This document shows positions 1 through 9,016 of a DNA stretch of 64,000 bases, one piece after another. The position numbers and the translations under genes were made by a program. The notes under the pieces are model-generated. The model searched no databases. It saw only the letters and a program-made list of their open reading frames with translations, and was not told where the DNA came from. The stretch comes from Chitinophaga caseinilytica. GTDB taxonomy: Bacteria; Bacteroidota; Bacteroidia; Chitinophagales; Chitinophagaceae. Location of the stretch: assembly GCF_038396765.1 (NCBI RefSeq), contig NZ_CP150096.1, forward strand, positions 1,719,001 to 1,783,000. The letters run 5' to 3'. Within the stretch, counting starts at the first letter, position 1. Each line of letters starts with the position of its first letter.

Positions 1-2
1 GT

Positions 3-143
3 TTCCAGCCGGAACTGTTCCCGATGAACGGGTACGATATGACGAAGGTGCAGCGCGTGCTGCTGGAACATTTCCTGTATGGCGTGGCCTCCCTCAAAGG
101 CTATCAGTTGATCGATCAGTACAGAAAGAAAGATAACCAGTAA
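3..143 (+). CDS. TetR-family regulator, C-terminal end (partial)
   Basis: An open frame enters from the left edge and stops at 141-143. The 46 visible residues contain PELFPMNGYD and LLEHFLYGVASLKGY, which resemble the end of the ligand-binding domain of TetR/AcrR repressors in Bacteroidota. The DNA-binding half lies outside the window. The stop is 14 bp before an outer-membrane efflux gene on the same strand, so it is probably the first gene of the efflux operon and its local repressor. The family call rests on C-terminal resemblance and context only. Confidence 0.6.
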   Translation, partial: FQPELFPMNGYDMTKVQRVLLEHFLYGVASLKGYQLIDQYRKKDNQ

Positions 144-157
144 TAAATCAATGATCT

Positions 158-1522
158 ATGCACTTTAAATGGAAACTCGTTGCCCTGGCGGGCACGATGT
201 TGCATGCCTTCACCTGCGCCCAGGCGCAACAGCAGCCGGCAATTACGCCGGAAACGCTGCGGTTCTCGGTGCAGGACGCCATATCTTATGCGCTCTCCCA
301 TCAGTACGACGTACGTAATGCAAAGCTGGACGAGCTCAACCAGCTCGCCGTTAACCGCGAAGTGAGCGGCCTCGCCCTGCCGCAGGTAAGCGGCACGGGG
401 CTGTTCCAGCACAACCCGGTCATTCAGAAACAATTGGTCGACATCAGCAACTTCGACCCCAACGCGCCCAAAGGCACCACGGTGCCCATCGCGTTCGGAC
501 TGGCCTACAACGTATTGGGCCAGGTAGACGTGAACCAGACCCTCTTCGACCCCAGCGTGCTCGTTGCCCTGCAGGCGCGCAAAACCCTGGAACAGCTCGC
601 CCGTAAGGGCGTGCAGTATTCCGAAGTGGAAGTGAAAGCAGCCGTTTACAAGGCTTATTTCAACGTGGTAGCGGCGGATAAGGCCCTCACCATCCTCGAC
701 TCCAACCAGGTGCGCCTCCGCAATATCCTCGCCGAAACGCGCGAGATATATAAGGAAGGCCTGGTGGAAAAACTGGATGTGGACAGGCTCGTAGTACAGG
801 TCAACAACCTCGAATCGCAACAGACCCGCCTCCGCGAAATCCGGGAAGTAGGCATCGCCGCCCTGAAATTCCAGATCGGCATGCCCATCAAACAACCGCT
901 TGCCCTCACCGATACGCTGGGGAACAACGCGCTCAAGGCCGACATCCAGGAACAAACGAATTTTACCTATCAGGACCGGATCGAGTACCAGCTCCTCGAA
1001 ACCCAGCGCCAGGCCAACGAATATAACCTGAAGCGTTACCGGCTTTCCGCATGGCCTTCGCTGTACCTTTTCGGACAGGGCGGCGCTTCCCGCGCCAGCG
1101 GCAAGTTCGATTACTTCTCGTCCCAAAGCTGGTATGGCTACGTTTCCTACGGCCTCAACCTGAAAGTGCCCATTTTTACCGGCTTCCAGCGCCTCCGTAA
1201 AGTTGATCAGGCCCTGATCGCCGTGAAAAAGAACGAAATGGACCTCGAAAAGCTCCGCGGCTCCATCGATCTGCAACAGGCCAATTCCGCCACCAGCCTT
1301 CGCAACAATATTTCCACCCTCGATAATGAGGAAGAAAATATGCAACTGGCCAAAGAAGTCTTCGAAACCACGATGATCAAATACAGGGAAGGCGTAGGCT
1401 CCAGCGTGGAACTGCTGAACGCCGAATCCGCCCTGCTCGTGGCGCAGAACAACTATTTCACCGCGCTCTTCAACGTGATCGTTGCCCGCGTGGATTACCT
1501 TAAAGCGTACGGAAAACTGTAA
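158..1522 (+). CDS. TolC-family outer membrane efflux protein
   Basis: This 454-residue protein starts with a signal peptide (cleavage near residue 23, after CAQA) and has the two-fold repeated helical layout of the outer membrane efflux family, ending in a region (GVGSSVELLNAESALLVAQN) typical of the second repeat. It would form the trimeric outer-membrane channel of a tripartite pump. It lies 14 bp after the TetR fragment and 33 bp before the adaptor gene, giving the order regulator, channel, adaptor, pump. Length is normal for the family. The substrate cannot be told from sequence. Confidence 0.92.
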   Translation: MHFKWKLVALAGTMLHAFTCAQAQQQPAITPETLRFSVQDAISYALSHQYDVRNAKLDELNQLAVNREVSGLALPQVSGTGLFQHNPVIQKQLVDISNFDPNAPKGTTVPIAFGLAYNVLGQVDVNQTLFDPSVLVALQARKTLEQLARKGVQYSEVEVKAAVYKAYFNVVAADKALTILDSNQVRLRNILAETREIYKEGLVEKLDVDRLVVQVNNLESQQTRLREIREVGIAALKFQIGMPIKQPLALTDTLGNNALKADIQEQTNFTYQDRIEYQLLETQRQANEYNLKRYRLSAWPSLYLFGQGGASRASGKFDYFSSQSWYGYVSYGLNLKVPIFTGFQRLRKVDQALIAVKKNEMDLEKLRGSIDLQQANSATSLRNNISTLDNEEENMQLAKEVFETTMIKYREGVGSSVELLNAESALLVAQNNYFTALFNVIVARVDYLKAYGKL

Positions 1523-1555
1523 CCTTCAACCCTTTCAGCTATAAATCAACTTCCA

Positions 1556-2665
1556 ATGAATAAAAGATATTTCGTTCTCCCTCTAGTAGCCCTCATGGCA
1601 GCCTGCGGCGGCGGAGAAGAAAAGAAAGCCGATAAACTCGTGCGTCTCAAAACGGAGAAAGCCAAACTGGACGCCGAGATCAAAACCCTCGAAAAAGAAC
1701 TCAAAGCCGGAGATTCCACCACCGTGAAAACGAAAACGGTCACCATCGCCCAGGTGGAAACCTCCACTTTCGAACACTTCATCGATATCCAGGGAGACGT
1801 GGACGCCCGTGAGAACGTAGCGGTGTCGGCACAGTCGCCCGGCATTATCAAAGCGATCCTCGTCCGCGAAGGTCAGGCCGTAATCAAAGGCCAGACGCTG
1901 GCGCAGGTAGACGACCAGGTGATGCGTGCAAGCCTCGCGGAACTGCAAACCCAGTTAGACCTGGCTACCACCCTTTACAACAAGCAGGCGAACCTCTGGC
2001 GCCAGAAGATCGGCTCCGAAGTACAATACCTGACCGCCAAATCGCAGAAAGAAGCCCTGGAAAAAAGCATGGCCACCATGAAAGACCAGATCAATCTCAC
2101 CCGGATCATTTCCCCCATCAACGGTACGGTAGATCAGGTGATCGCCAAGATTGGCGATGCAGCAGCGCCCGGTAACCCTGCCTTCCGCGTGGTAAACGCA
2201 TCCAACCTGCGCGTTTTAGCAAATGTAGCCGAAGCTTTCGCCGGAAAAGTGAAAACTGGCGATGAAGTGGAAGTGACCTTCCCCGATATCAACTATTCTT
2301 TCCGCACCAAAATCGGTTTTGCTTCACGCACCATCGACCCGCTCAGCCGTACGATCCGTGTGGAGATCCCGGTTTCAGGAAACAAAGACCTGCATCCCAA
2401 CATGCTCGCACAGATCCGCATCGTGGACTATCGCGCCAAAGACGCCGTGGTAGTACCTGTGAACGTGATCCAATATTCGCTCGGCAAACCTTACGTACTG
2501 ACCGTGAAAGGCTCGGGCGATAAGTTGCAGGCCGTTCGGAACTATATCGAAATGGGACGGACCTATGACGATAAGGCGGAAATCAAATCTGGGCTCGAAG
2601 CCGGGAACAAGATTATCACCACTGGTTTCCAGGGGCTGAACGACAACGACTTTATCAAGCTGTAA
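1556..2665 (+). CDS. RND efflux periplasmic adaptor (membrane fusion lipoprotein)
   Basis: This 369-residue adaptor has a lipobox ending at Cys17 (VALMAAC), so it is a lipid-anchored periplasmic protein. Residues about 22-57 are a charged coiled coil placed before the barrel-sandwich domain, in addition to the usual hairpin at about 125-180. The lipoyl/barrel-sandwich motif (ESPGIIKAILVREGQ-like) and a C-terminal beta-barrel (SRTIDPLSRTIRVE) are clear. It links the TolC-like channel upstream to the RND pump 25 bp downstream. The extra N-terminal coiled coil is the only unusual point. Confidence 0.93.
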   Translation: MNKRYFVLPLVALMAACGGGEEKKADKLVRLKTEKAKLDAEIKTLEKELKAGDSTTVKTKTVTIAQVETSTFEHFIDIQGDVDARENVAVSAQSPGIIKAILVREGQAVIKGQTLAQVDDQVMRASLAELQTQLDLATTLYNKQANLWRQKIGSEVQYLTAKSQKEALEKSMATMKDQINLTRIISPINGTVDQVIAKIGDAAAPGNPAFRVVNASNLRVLANVAEAFAGKVKTGDEVEVTFPDINYSFRTKIGFASRTIDPLSRTIRVEIPVSGNKDLHPNMLAQIRIVDYRAKDAVVVPVNVIQYSLGKPYVLTVKGSGDKLQAVRNYIEMGRTYDDKAEIKSGLEAGNKIITTGFQGLNDNDFIKL

Positions 2666-2690
2666 CCGGCCAACTTTAAAAAATTAACCG

Positions 2691-5600
2691 ATGAAGGACT
2701 TAGAAAAAGAATTCCGGCCGACCAGCTGGGCGATCGATAACAAGGTGAGCATTTACGTGGTCACCCTCATCATCGCCATCGCCGGTATAATCGCATACAG
2801 GGCACTGCCGAAGGAACAGTTTCCGGAAGTGGTGTTCCCCCAATATTATATTTCCACCATCAACGCGGGTACTTCCCCTGAGGATATGGAAACCCTCGTG
2901 ACCAAGCCTATCGAGAAAAAATTGAAATCCATCTCGGGCGTGCGCAAAATCACGAGCACCTCCATCCAGGACTTCTCCGCCATCATCATCGAATTCAAAC
3001 CCGGCGAGAACCTCCTCGAAGCCGGCATCCAGGTAAGGGAAAAAGTGGACGCAGCGAAAAAAGACCTGCCTACCAACCTCACCGAAGAACCGATGATCAC
3101 CAAAATGGAAATCTCGGAAGTACCGATCATGAACGTAAACATGTCGGGCGATTTCGACTTGCAGACGCTGAAGAAATATGCAGACGAAATGCAGGACCGC
3201 ATCGAAGGTCTGACGGAAATTACCCGGGTAGACATTATCGGTGCCCTCGAGCGCGAAATCCAGATCAACCTCGACAAATATAAAATGGACGCGGCCAGGA
3301 TCAGTTTCGAGGATGTGATGATGGCCGTGGCGAACGAGAACCGCACCATCTCCGGCGGCCTCGTCCGCGTAGACGGTATGAAGCGCTCGCTGTCGGTGAA
3401 AGGGGAATACAAAGACCCCAACCTCATCCGCGACATCATCGTGCGCGGTTCCTCGGGCGCCGTGGTATACCTGCGGGATATCGCCGAAGTGGTGGATTCC
3501 CATAAGGAACAGGAAAGCTACGCCCGCCTCGACGGAAAATCCGTTATCACCCTCAACGTGATCAAACGCAGTGGCGAAAACCTCATCAATGCGTCCGATA
3601 AAATCTTCCAACTGGTAGACGAGGCAAAAAAAGACCTCCTGCCTCCAGGCCTCGACGTAACCATCACGGCCGACCAGAGCGAGTCTACCCGCATCACCCT
3701 CCACGATCTTATCAATACCATCATCATCGGTTTTATCCTGGTGACGGTAGTACTGATGTTCTTCATGGGCGCAGTGAACTCGCTGTTCGTAGCCGCTTCC
3801 GTGCCCATCTCCATGTTCATCGCCTTCCTTTTCATGCCGGCGTTCGGGTTCACCCTCAATATGATGGTACTGTTCTCCTTCCTGCTGGCACTGGGGATCG
3901 TGGTAGACGATGCCATCGTGGTCATCGAGAACGTACACCGTATCTTCTATGAGCGGCGGGACCTGGGGATCGTAAAAGCCGCGAAGATCGCGGCCGGCGA
4001 AGTGTTCCTGCCGGTATTTTCCGGTACCATGACCGTACTAGCGCCGTTCTTCCCCCTGTTGTTCTGGCCGGGCATCATCGGTAAGTTCATGTTCTTCCTG
4101 CCGGCAACGCTGATCGTAACCCTGCTCGCGTCCCTTTTCGTGGCATATATCATCAACCCCGTGTTCGCGGTGGATTTCATGGACCGCCATGAAGGCGATG
4201 CGCATCCGAAGCCCACGTTTAACCGCAAATTCACCATCCTGACCATCGTGTTCGCCGTGGCGGCGCTGATCGGTTATATGGGAAGCATGGGCGCAGGGAA
4301 CCTCGTGATCTTCATCTGGCTCCTGATCGCGATCGAAAGGTTCTGGCTGGGAGGCGTGGCCAGGAAATTCCAGTCCAACATCTGGCCCCGCGTACAAAAC
4401 CGCTACCGCCGGATCCTGGAATGGTGCATCATCGGCTGGAGGCCGGTCAAGATACTCCTCGCCACCTTTGGCCTGCTCGTGTTCAGCATTGTGCTCACCA
4501 TGATACGCAGCCCCAAAGTGGTCTTCTTCCCCACCGCCGACCCGAACTTCATCTTCGCTTACCTTGAATTGCCGAACGGTACAGATGAACTGACAACGGA
4601 TTCGGTGACCAATATCGTGGAGCAACGCATCACCAAAGTAGTGGGCAAAGACAATCCGCTCGTAAAATCCATCATCTCCAACGTGGCCGTGGGCGCTACA
4701 GACCCGGCTTCCATGGACCAGGGCACCTATCCCAACAAAGGCAAGGTGACCGTCGCCTTCGTGGAATTTTCGAAACGTAACGGTCAATCGACCCTCGAAT
4801 ACCTCGATAAAATCAGGAATGCCGTGAAAGGCATCCCCGGTGCGGATATCACCGTAGAACAGGAACAGGGCGGCCCGCCGACGGGAAAACCCATCAACAT
4901 CGAGATCTCCGGCGATGAATTCGAGCAACTGGCCATGACTTCCGAAAAACTGAAACGCTATCTCGATAGCCTGCAGATTGGCGGGGTGGAAGAGCTGAAG
5001 AGCGATTTCCAGGCCAACAAGCCCGAGATTATCGTGAACATCGACCGTGAGCGCGCCAACCGCGAAGGTATTTCCACCGGCCAGATCGGCCAGGCGCTGC
5101 GCATCGCGCTCGCCGGCGTGGAAGCCTCCAAATTCCGCGACCCCGACGATGAGTATGATATTACCGTTCGCCTGAAAGAAGACCAGCGGAACAATATCAA
5201 CACCCTCATGAACCTGAACCTCACGTACCGCGACATGAACATGGGCGGCGTGATCCGCCAGGTGCCCCTGAGCGCCGTGGCCGATATCCGCTACAGCAAC
5301 ACGTACGCAGGCATCAAACATAAAGACGAGAAACGCGTGGTAACGCTGTATTCCAACGTGCTGACAGGTTTCAACCCGAACGAAGTGGTAGCCGAGATCA
5401 CCGCGGCCGTGCAGGAATTCGCACCGCCGGATGGCATCACCGTAAAAATGACCGGTGAGCAGGAAGACCAGGCAGAAACCATGAACTTCCTCGGGCTGGC
5501 GCTGGCACTCGCTATCGGCCTCATTTTCCTGATCATGGTGACCCAGTTCAACTCCGTGGGCCGCGCCTTCGTGATCTTCCTGGAAATCCTCTTCTCCATC

Positions 5601-6239
5601 ATCGGCGTGTTCCTGGGCTTCGCCATCTTCAAAATGGATATTTCCATCGTGATGACCGGCGTAGGTATCATGGCCCTCGCAGGGATCGTGGCCAGGAACG
5701 GGATCGTGCTCGTGGAATTCACCGACCTCCTCGTGATGCAGGGCGTGCCCTTCAACGAAGCGGTGGTAGAAGGCGGCCGTACCCGTATGACGCCGGTAAT
5801 CCTCACCGCCATCGCCGCCGTGCTCGGCCTCATCCCCCTGGCGGTAGGCCTCAATATCGACTTCTGGAAACTGTTCGACGAATTCAACCCGCACCTGTTC
5901 TTCGGCGGCGACAACGTAGCCTTCTGGGGCCCGCTCGCCTGGACCATGGTGTTCGGCCTGATCTTCGCCACCTTCCTGACGCTGATCCTCGTACCCGTAA
6001 TGTACGCCATGAACAAGCGCTGCATCGACGTGCTCGACATTTACCATCTGCCCCGCGGCCTCAAATACGTTCCGTTCCTCGTACTGTTCCTCAAACTGTT
6101 CTCGAAAAGGGAAACCGTTAGGAAACTGCACGACCCGAACTATATGTCGCCGCGCCCATATCATTTCTTCAATCACCCGGAAGACGCCGCGCACGACAAT
6201 GGCCATGCGCACCACGCCGAAAAGGTGAAAATGAATTAA
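2691..6239 (+). CDS. RND multidrug efflux permease (HAE1/AcrB type)
   Basis: This 1182-residue inner-membrane pump begins with a transmembrane helix at about 19-39, followed by the first porter domain. TM4 carries the proton-relay pair Asp406-Asp407 (GIVVDDAIVVIENV), diagnostic of proton-driven RND exporters. Compared with AcrB there is an insertion with extra hydrophobic segments around residues 505-600, common in Bacteroidota members. The C terminus ends in a His/Asp-rich tail (about the last 20 residues), which could bind metal but has no assigned role. It is the last gene of the TetR-TolC-adaptor-pump operon, followed by a terminator at 6291. Substrate unknown. Confidence 0.95.
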   Translation: MKDLEKEFRPTSWAIDNKVSIYVVTLIIAIAGIIAYRALPKEQFPEVVFPQYYISTINAGTSPEDMETLVTKPIEKKLKSISGVRKITSTSIQDFSAIIIEFKPGENLLEAGIQVREKVDAAKKDLPTNLTEEPMITKMEISEVPIMNVNMSGDFDLQTLKKYADEMQDRIEGLTEITRVDIIGALEREIQINLDKYKMDAARISFEDVMMAVANENRTISGGLVRVDGMKRSLSVKGEYKDPNLIRDIIVRGSSGAVVYLRDIAEVVDSHKEQESYARLDGKSVITLNVIKRSGENLINASDKIFQLVDEAKKDLLPPGLDVTITADQSESTRITLHDLINTIIIGFILVTVVLMFFMGAVNSLFVAASVPISMFIAFLFMPAFGFTLNMMVLFSFLLALGIVVDDAIVVIENVHRIFYERRDLGIVKAAKIAAGEVFLPVFSGTMTVLAPFFPLLFWPGIIGKFMFFLPATLIVTLLASLFVAYIINPVFAVDFMDRHEGDAHPKPTFNRKFTILTIVFAVAALIGYMGSMGAGNLVIFIWLLIAIERFWLGGVARKFQSNIWPRVQNRYRRILEWCIIGWRPVKILLATFGLLVFSIVLTMIRSPKVVFFPTADPNFIFAYLELPNGTDELTTDSVTNIVEQRITKVVGKDNPLVKSIISNVAVGATDPASMDQGTYPNKGKVTVAFVEFSKRNGQSTLEYLDKIRNAVKGIPGADITVEQEQGGPPTGKPINIEISGDEFEQLAMTSEKLKRYLDSLQIGGVEELKSDFQANKPEIIVNIDRERANREGISTGQIGQALRIALAGVEASKFRDPDDEYDITVRLKEDQRNNINTLMNLNLTYRDMNMGGVIRQVPLSAVADIRYSNTYAGIKHKDEKRVVTLYSNVLTGFNPNEVVAEITAAVQEFAPPDGITVKMTGEQEDQAETMNFLGLALALAIGLIFLIMVTQFNSVGRAFVIFLEILFSIIGVFLGFAIFKMDISIVMTGVGIMALAGIVARNGIVLVEFTDLLVMQGVPFNEAVVEGGRTRMTPVILTAIAAVLGLIPLAVGLNIDFWKLFDEFNPHLFFGGDNVAFWGPLAWTMVFGLIFATFLTLILVPVMYAMNKRCIDVLDIYHLPRGLKYVPFLVLFLKLFSKRETVRKLHDPNYMSPRPYHFFNHPEDAAHDNGHAHHAEKVKMN

Positions 6240-6290
6240 GAGACTGTTTTTAATCAAAGCAAACAGTGTAACAGTTGTAGGTTAACTAGT

Positions 6291-6321
6291 ACCGTCCCGA
6301 TTCTTCGGGACGGTTTTTTTT
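6291..6321 (+). terminator. Rho-independent terminator after the RND operon
   Basis: A perfect hairpin (ACCGTCCCGA, 4-5 nt loop, CGGGACGGT) is followed by a run of T. It lies 51 bp after the pump stop codon. Confidence 0.9.
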
Positions 6322-6367
6322 ATGGCCGGTCTTTCATGCCTGCCGCCTTCTTCTTATTTTTCGCATT

Positions 6368-7465
6368 ATGAAAAACTGGATACTTACCCTGCTGATGGCA
6401 GGCAGCAGCCTTACCTGGGCCTACGGCCAGGACAATGCCCGTTATACCGACGCGCGCCAATTCCAGATCGTAGGCAAAGGCCTCCCCACCGAGCCCGTGT
6501 ACCAGCGGCTGGATACCGTGCTCGACCGGGCCCTGACGCCGGCGGTGAAAAACCTGTCGAAGCACAGCTCCGGCATCGCCGTGATCTTCGAAACGAACAG
6601 TCCGTACATCAAAGCCAAATGGGGCCTTCGCAGCGGGCTCTTCCACACCAACATCACGCCCATCTGTCACAGCGGCCTCGACCTGTACGCCTGGAACAAC
6701 GGTAAATGGCAATGGGCGGGGATCGGCCGGCCGGGCGACAAAACAACCGCCAACGAATATACGCTCGTCAGCAATATGGACGGCACCATGCGGCAGTTCA
6801 TGCTCTATCTGCCTACCTATAACGAACTGACTTCGCTGGAGATCGGCGTAGCGCCGGAAGCCACGCTGCAACGGTCTGCCAGCCCTAAAATCGATACCAC
6901 GCACCGCATCGTGATCTACGGTTCCAGCATTCTGCAGGGCGCGTCGGCCAGCAGGGCGGGCATGGTGTATTCCTCCATCCTTCAGCGGAAAACGGGCTGG
7001 GATGTGGTGAACCTGGGCTTCAGCGGTAACGGCAAGATGGAATTCCCCGTGGCGGAACTGCTGGCCAAAATGCCCGCGTCCGTGTTCGTGCTGGATTGCA
7101 TCCCCAACCCTTCGCCGGCAGAAATCAGGGAAAGGGCCTATCCCTTCATCAAGCACCTGCTCGACAAACGGCCGGAAGTGCCGATCCTGCTCGTGGAATC
7201 AGTGATCCGGGAGAACGGGTATTTCGACCAGAAGATCGGTAAGATTTCGAAAGAGAAAACCGATGCTATCAGAAACGCCTATACGAAATTGAAATCGGAA
7301 GGCTATAAACAGCTGTATTATTTACCGGCCGATAACCTGATCGGGAAAGACCATGAAGGCACGATCGACGGGGTGCACCTGACGGATCTGGGGTTTGTGC
7401 GCCAGCTGGAGGCGATGTGGCCGCAGCTGCAACGATTGATGAAAAAAAGCAAAGCGATCCGCTAG
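6368..7465 (+). CDS. Secreted SGNH/GDSL-type hydrolase
   Basis: This 365-residue protein has a signal peptide (cleavage near residue 20, AYGQ). Residues about 25-170 form the beta-rich N-terminal domain common to Bacteroidota SGNH hydrolases. The catalytic domain follows: block I is YGSSILQGAS with the likely nucleophile Ser187, and block V is DGVHLTD with Asp334 and His337. Members of this two-domain group are usually carbohydrate esterases or acylhydrolases acting in the periplasm. It is a single gene between a terminator and the AIM24 gene. Substrate is not visible. Confidence 0.85.
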   Translation: MKNWILTLLMAGSSLTWAYGQDNARYTDARQFQIVGKGLPTEPVYQRLDTVLDRALTPAVKNLSKHSSGIAVIFETNSPYIKAKWGLRSGLFHTNITPICHSGLDLYAWNNGKWQWAGIGRPGDKTTANEYTLVSNMDGTMRQFMLYLPTYNELTSLEIGVAPEATLQRSASPKIDTTHRIVIYGSSILQGASASRAGMVYSSILQRKTGWDVVNLGFSGNGKMEFPVAELLAKMPASVFVLDCIPNPSPAEIRERAYPFIKHLLDKRPEVPILLVESVIRENGYFDQKIGKISKEKTDAIRNAYTKLKSEGYKQLYYLPADNLIGKDHEGTIDGVHLTDLGFVRQLEAMWPQLQRLMKKSKAIR

Positions 7466-7507
7466 AAAGCATGTAATTTTGAGCAAGACAAAAAACGCCA
7501 ACAACCT

Positions 7508-8293
7508 ATGCTGAACAATCACGACATCGATTACAAGATACACGGGGAGGAAATGCAGATCGTAGAGATCGAGCTGGACCCCAACGAGAGCGCAGTGGCC
7601 GAATCCGGCAGTTTCATGATGATGGACCAGGAGATCAAGATGGAAACCCTTTTCGGGGACGGCTCCGGGGCCAAACAGGGGATTTTCGGCAAACTGATGT
7701 CGGCCGGCAAGCGCCTGATCACAGGGGAAAGCCTGTTCATCACCTGTTTCACGAACGTAGGGAACGGCAAGAAGCGCGTGAGCTTCGCGTCGCCTTACCC
7801 GGGAAAGATCATCCCGATGGACCTGCGCCTGCTGGGTGGCAAAGTCATTTGTCAGAAAGACGCATTCCTTTGCGCGGCGCGCGGGGTGAATGTGGGGATC
7901 GAGTTTCAGCGCAAGCTGGGGACGGGGATCTTCGGCGGAGAGGGTTTCATTATGCAGAAGCTCGAGGGCGACGGCCTGGCGTTCGTACACGCCGGCGGTT
8001 ACGTGATCGAGAAGGAACTGGCGCCGGGCGAGGTGCTGAAGGTGGACACGGGCTGCGTGGTGGCTTATACCCAGCAGGTGGACTTCGACATTGAGTTCGT
8101 TCGCGGGGTGAAGAACATGGTTTTCGGTGGAGAAGGGCTCTTCTTCGCGGTGCTGCGCGGGCCGGGCAAGGTATGGCTGCAAAGCCTGCCGATCAGTCGC
8201 CTGGCGAGCCGGGTGCTGGCGTATGGAACGGGTGCCCGGAAGGAAGAGGGCAGCATCCTGGGTGGACTGGGCAACCTGCTTGATGGGGATTGA
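7508..8293 (+). CDS. AIM24 / TIGR00266-family protein
   Basis: This 261-residue protein has no signal peptide and shows the repeated beta-strand and glycine pattern of the AIM24 (TIGR00266) family: AESGSFMMMD, KQGIFGKLMSAGKRLITGESLF, GGEGFIMQKLEGDGLAFVHAGG, and VWLQSLPISRLA near the end. The family is widespread and its biochemical role is not settled. A -7-like element TAATTTTG at 7474-7481 lies 26 bp before the start, but no convincing -33 TTG accompanies it, so it may also be read from the upstream hydrolase transcript. Confidence 0.88.
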   Translation: MLNNHDIDYKIHGEEMQIVEIELDPNESAVAESGSFMMMDQEIKMETLFGDGSGAKQGIFGKLMSAGKRLITGESLFITCFTNVGNGKKRVSFASPYPGKIIPMDLRLLGGKVICQKDAFLCAARGVNVGIEFQRKLGTGIFGGEGFIMQKLEGDGLAFVHAGGYVIEKELAPGEVLKVDTGCVVAYTQQVDFDIEFVRGVKNMVFGGEGLFFAVLRGPGKVWLQSLPISRLASRVLAYGTGARKEEGSILGGLGNLLDGD

Positions 8294-8462
8294 TAATCAA
8301 CGGATTGAAATAAGCGCCTGCTGGCCGGCGGGAAACCCGGGGCTGGCGGGCGCTCCAACAGGAATGTGCATTTCGATGCAGAAATCCTTCCGTTTATACC
8401 ATTTTTGCAAAAAATTAACGATTGGATTGGTAGTATTGTGCTAATATTGCCCGGAGGCTTGA

Positions 8463-8482
8463 CCGGATACGCCGGATTTTTT
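8463..8482 (+). terminator. Possible weak terminator
   Basis: A short CCGG-ATACG-CCGG hairpin is followed by six T residues about 170 bp after the AIM24 stop. The stem is only four base pairs, so this is tentative. Confidence 0.35.
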
Positions 8483-8576
8483 GTATATTACATGGGAACA
8501 GCGTTTGGCACTGTGTGGGTGCCAATTCAGTGAATAGTCACTGGCGCAGTGAAGACAATTTATCCTGGTGCTATGA

Positions 8577-8753
8577 ATAAGAATTGAAAAACTTACTCAT
8601 GAATTTGATGCAGGTGTATCTCAAGGCAAAAATGAATTTACCAGGTCTTATATCGGTAGCCCTATAAGCGCGGTTTGGATGAGATGTCCAGTTAACCATT
8701 TGCCAGAACTACCTTTTAGAATTCCTGTCGAGCTGGATGTGAGGATTAATTAG
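8577..8753 (+). pseudogene. Decayed or start-less ORF remnant
   Basis: A 58-codon open frame with no start codon ends at TAG 8751-8753. Its translation looks protein-like (EFDAGVSQGKNEFTRSYIG, then PVNHLPELPFRIPVELDV). A short ATG frame (MNKN, stop) just upstream could be the shifted beginning. I do not recognise the family. Base composition is more AT-rich than neighbouring genes, which suggests a foreign or long-decayed piece. It could also be chance. Confidence 0.3.
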
Positions 8754-8771
8754 AAAATTTCCGCGAAAAAG

Positions 8772-8803
8772 TTGTTACGCTATGCGGCACTAAATTATCT
8801 TTG
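8772..8803 (+). promoter_or_regulatory. Bacteroidota-type promoter (TTG-N21-TATCTTTG)
   Basis: TTG at 8772-8774 is followed after 21 nt by TATCTTTG (8796-8803), matching the -33/-7 consensus of the primary sigma factor in this phylum. Transcription would begin near 8808, giving a leader of about 210 nt for the glycine-rich gene at 9017. The leader is A/U-rich. Confidence 0.6.
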
Positions 8804-9016
8804 CGATTCCATTAAAAAAAGTTGAGAAAATTAATTAATAGGTTTAAACGGAAGCCGGTATAAATTGAACATTATCAATCATCCTGACGTTATGCAGGTT
8901 ACGCGCCGGCGGATGAATAATAAAATTTTAATCATTTTTAGTTTTAACAAGTAGGTGAATTTCATTTTCATGAAATCATTGAAAAATTTGCTTCAAACAC
9001 GCTTTAATCAAGTAAG

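Larger units (their letters stand above)
8294..9016. other. AT-rich intergenic region
   Basis: About 720 bp without an intact gene and clearly more AT-rich than its flanks. It holds a weak terminator (8463), a decayed ORF (8577-8753), and a promoter (8772-8803) with a long leader for the glycine-rich gene at 9017. The last 150 bp are A/T runs with no structure I can name. Confidence 0.6.

Noticed and set aside
116..1345. Long minus-strand open frame opposite the TolC gene, and many similar long antisense frames (e.g. 4038-6257, 25067-26851, 55944-57572)
   Set aside because: They mirror GC-rich coding strands in the phase that avoids stops, have no family resemblance, and overlap well-supported genes.
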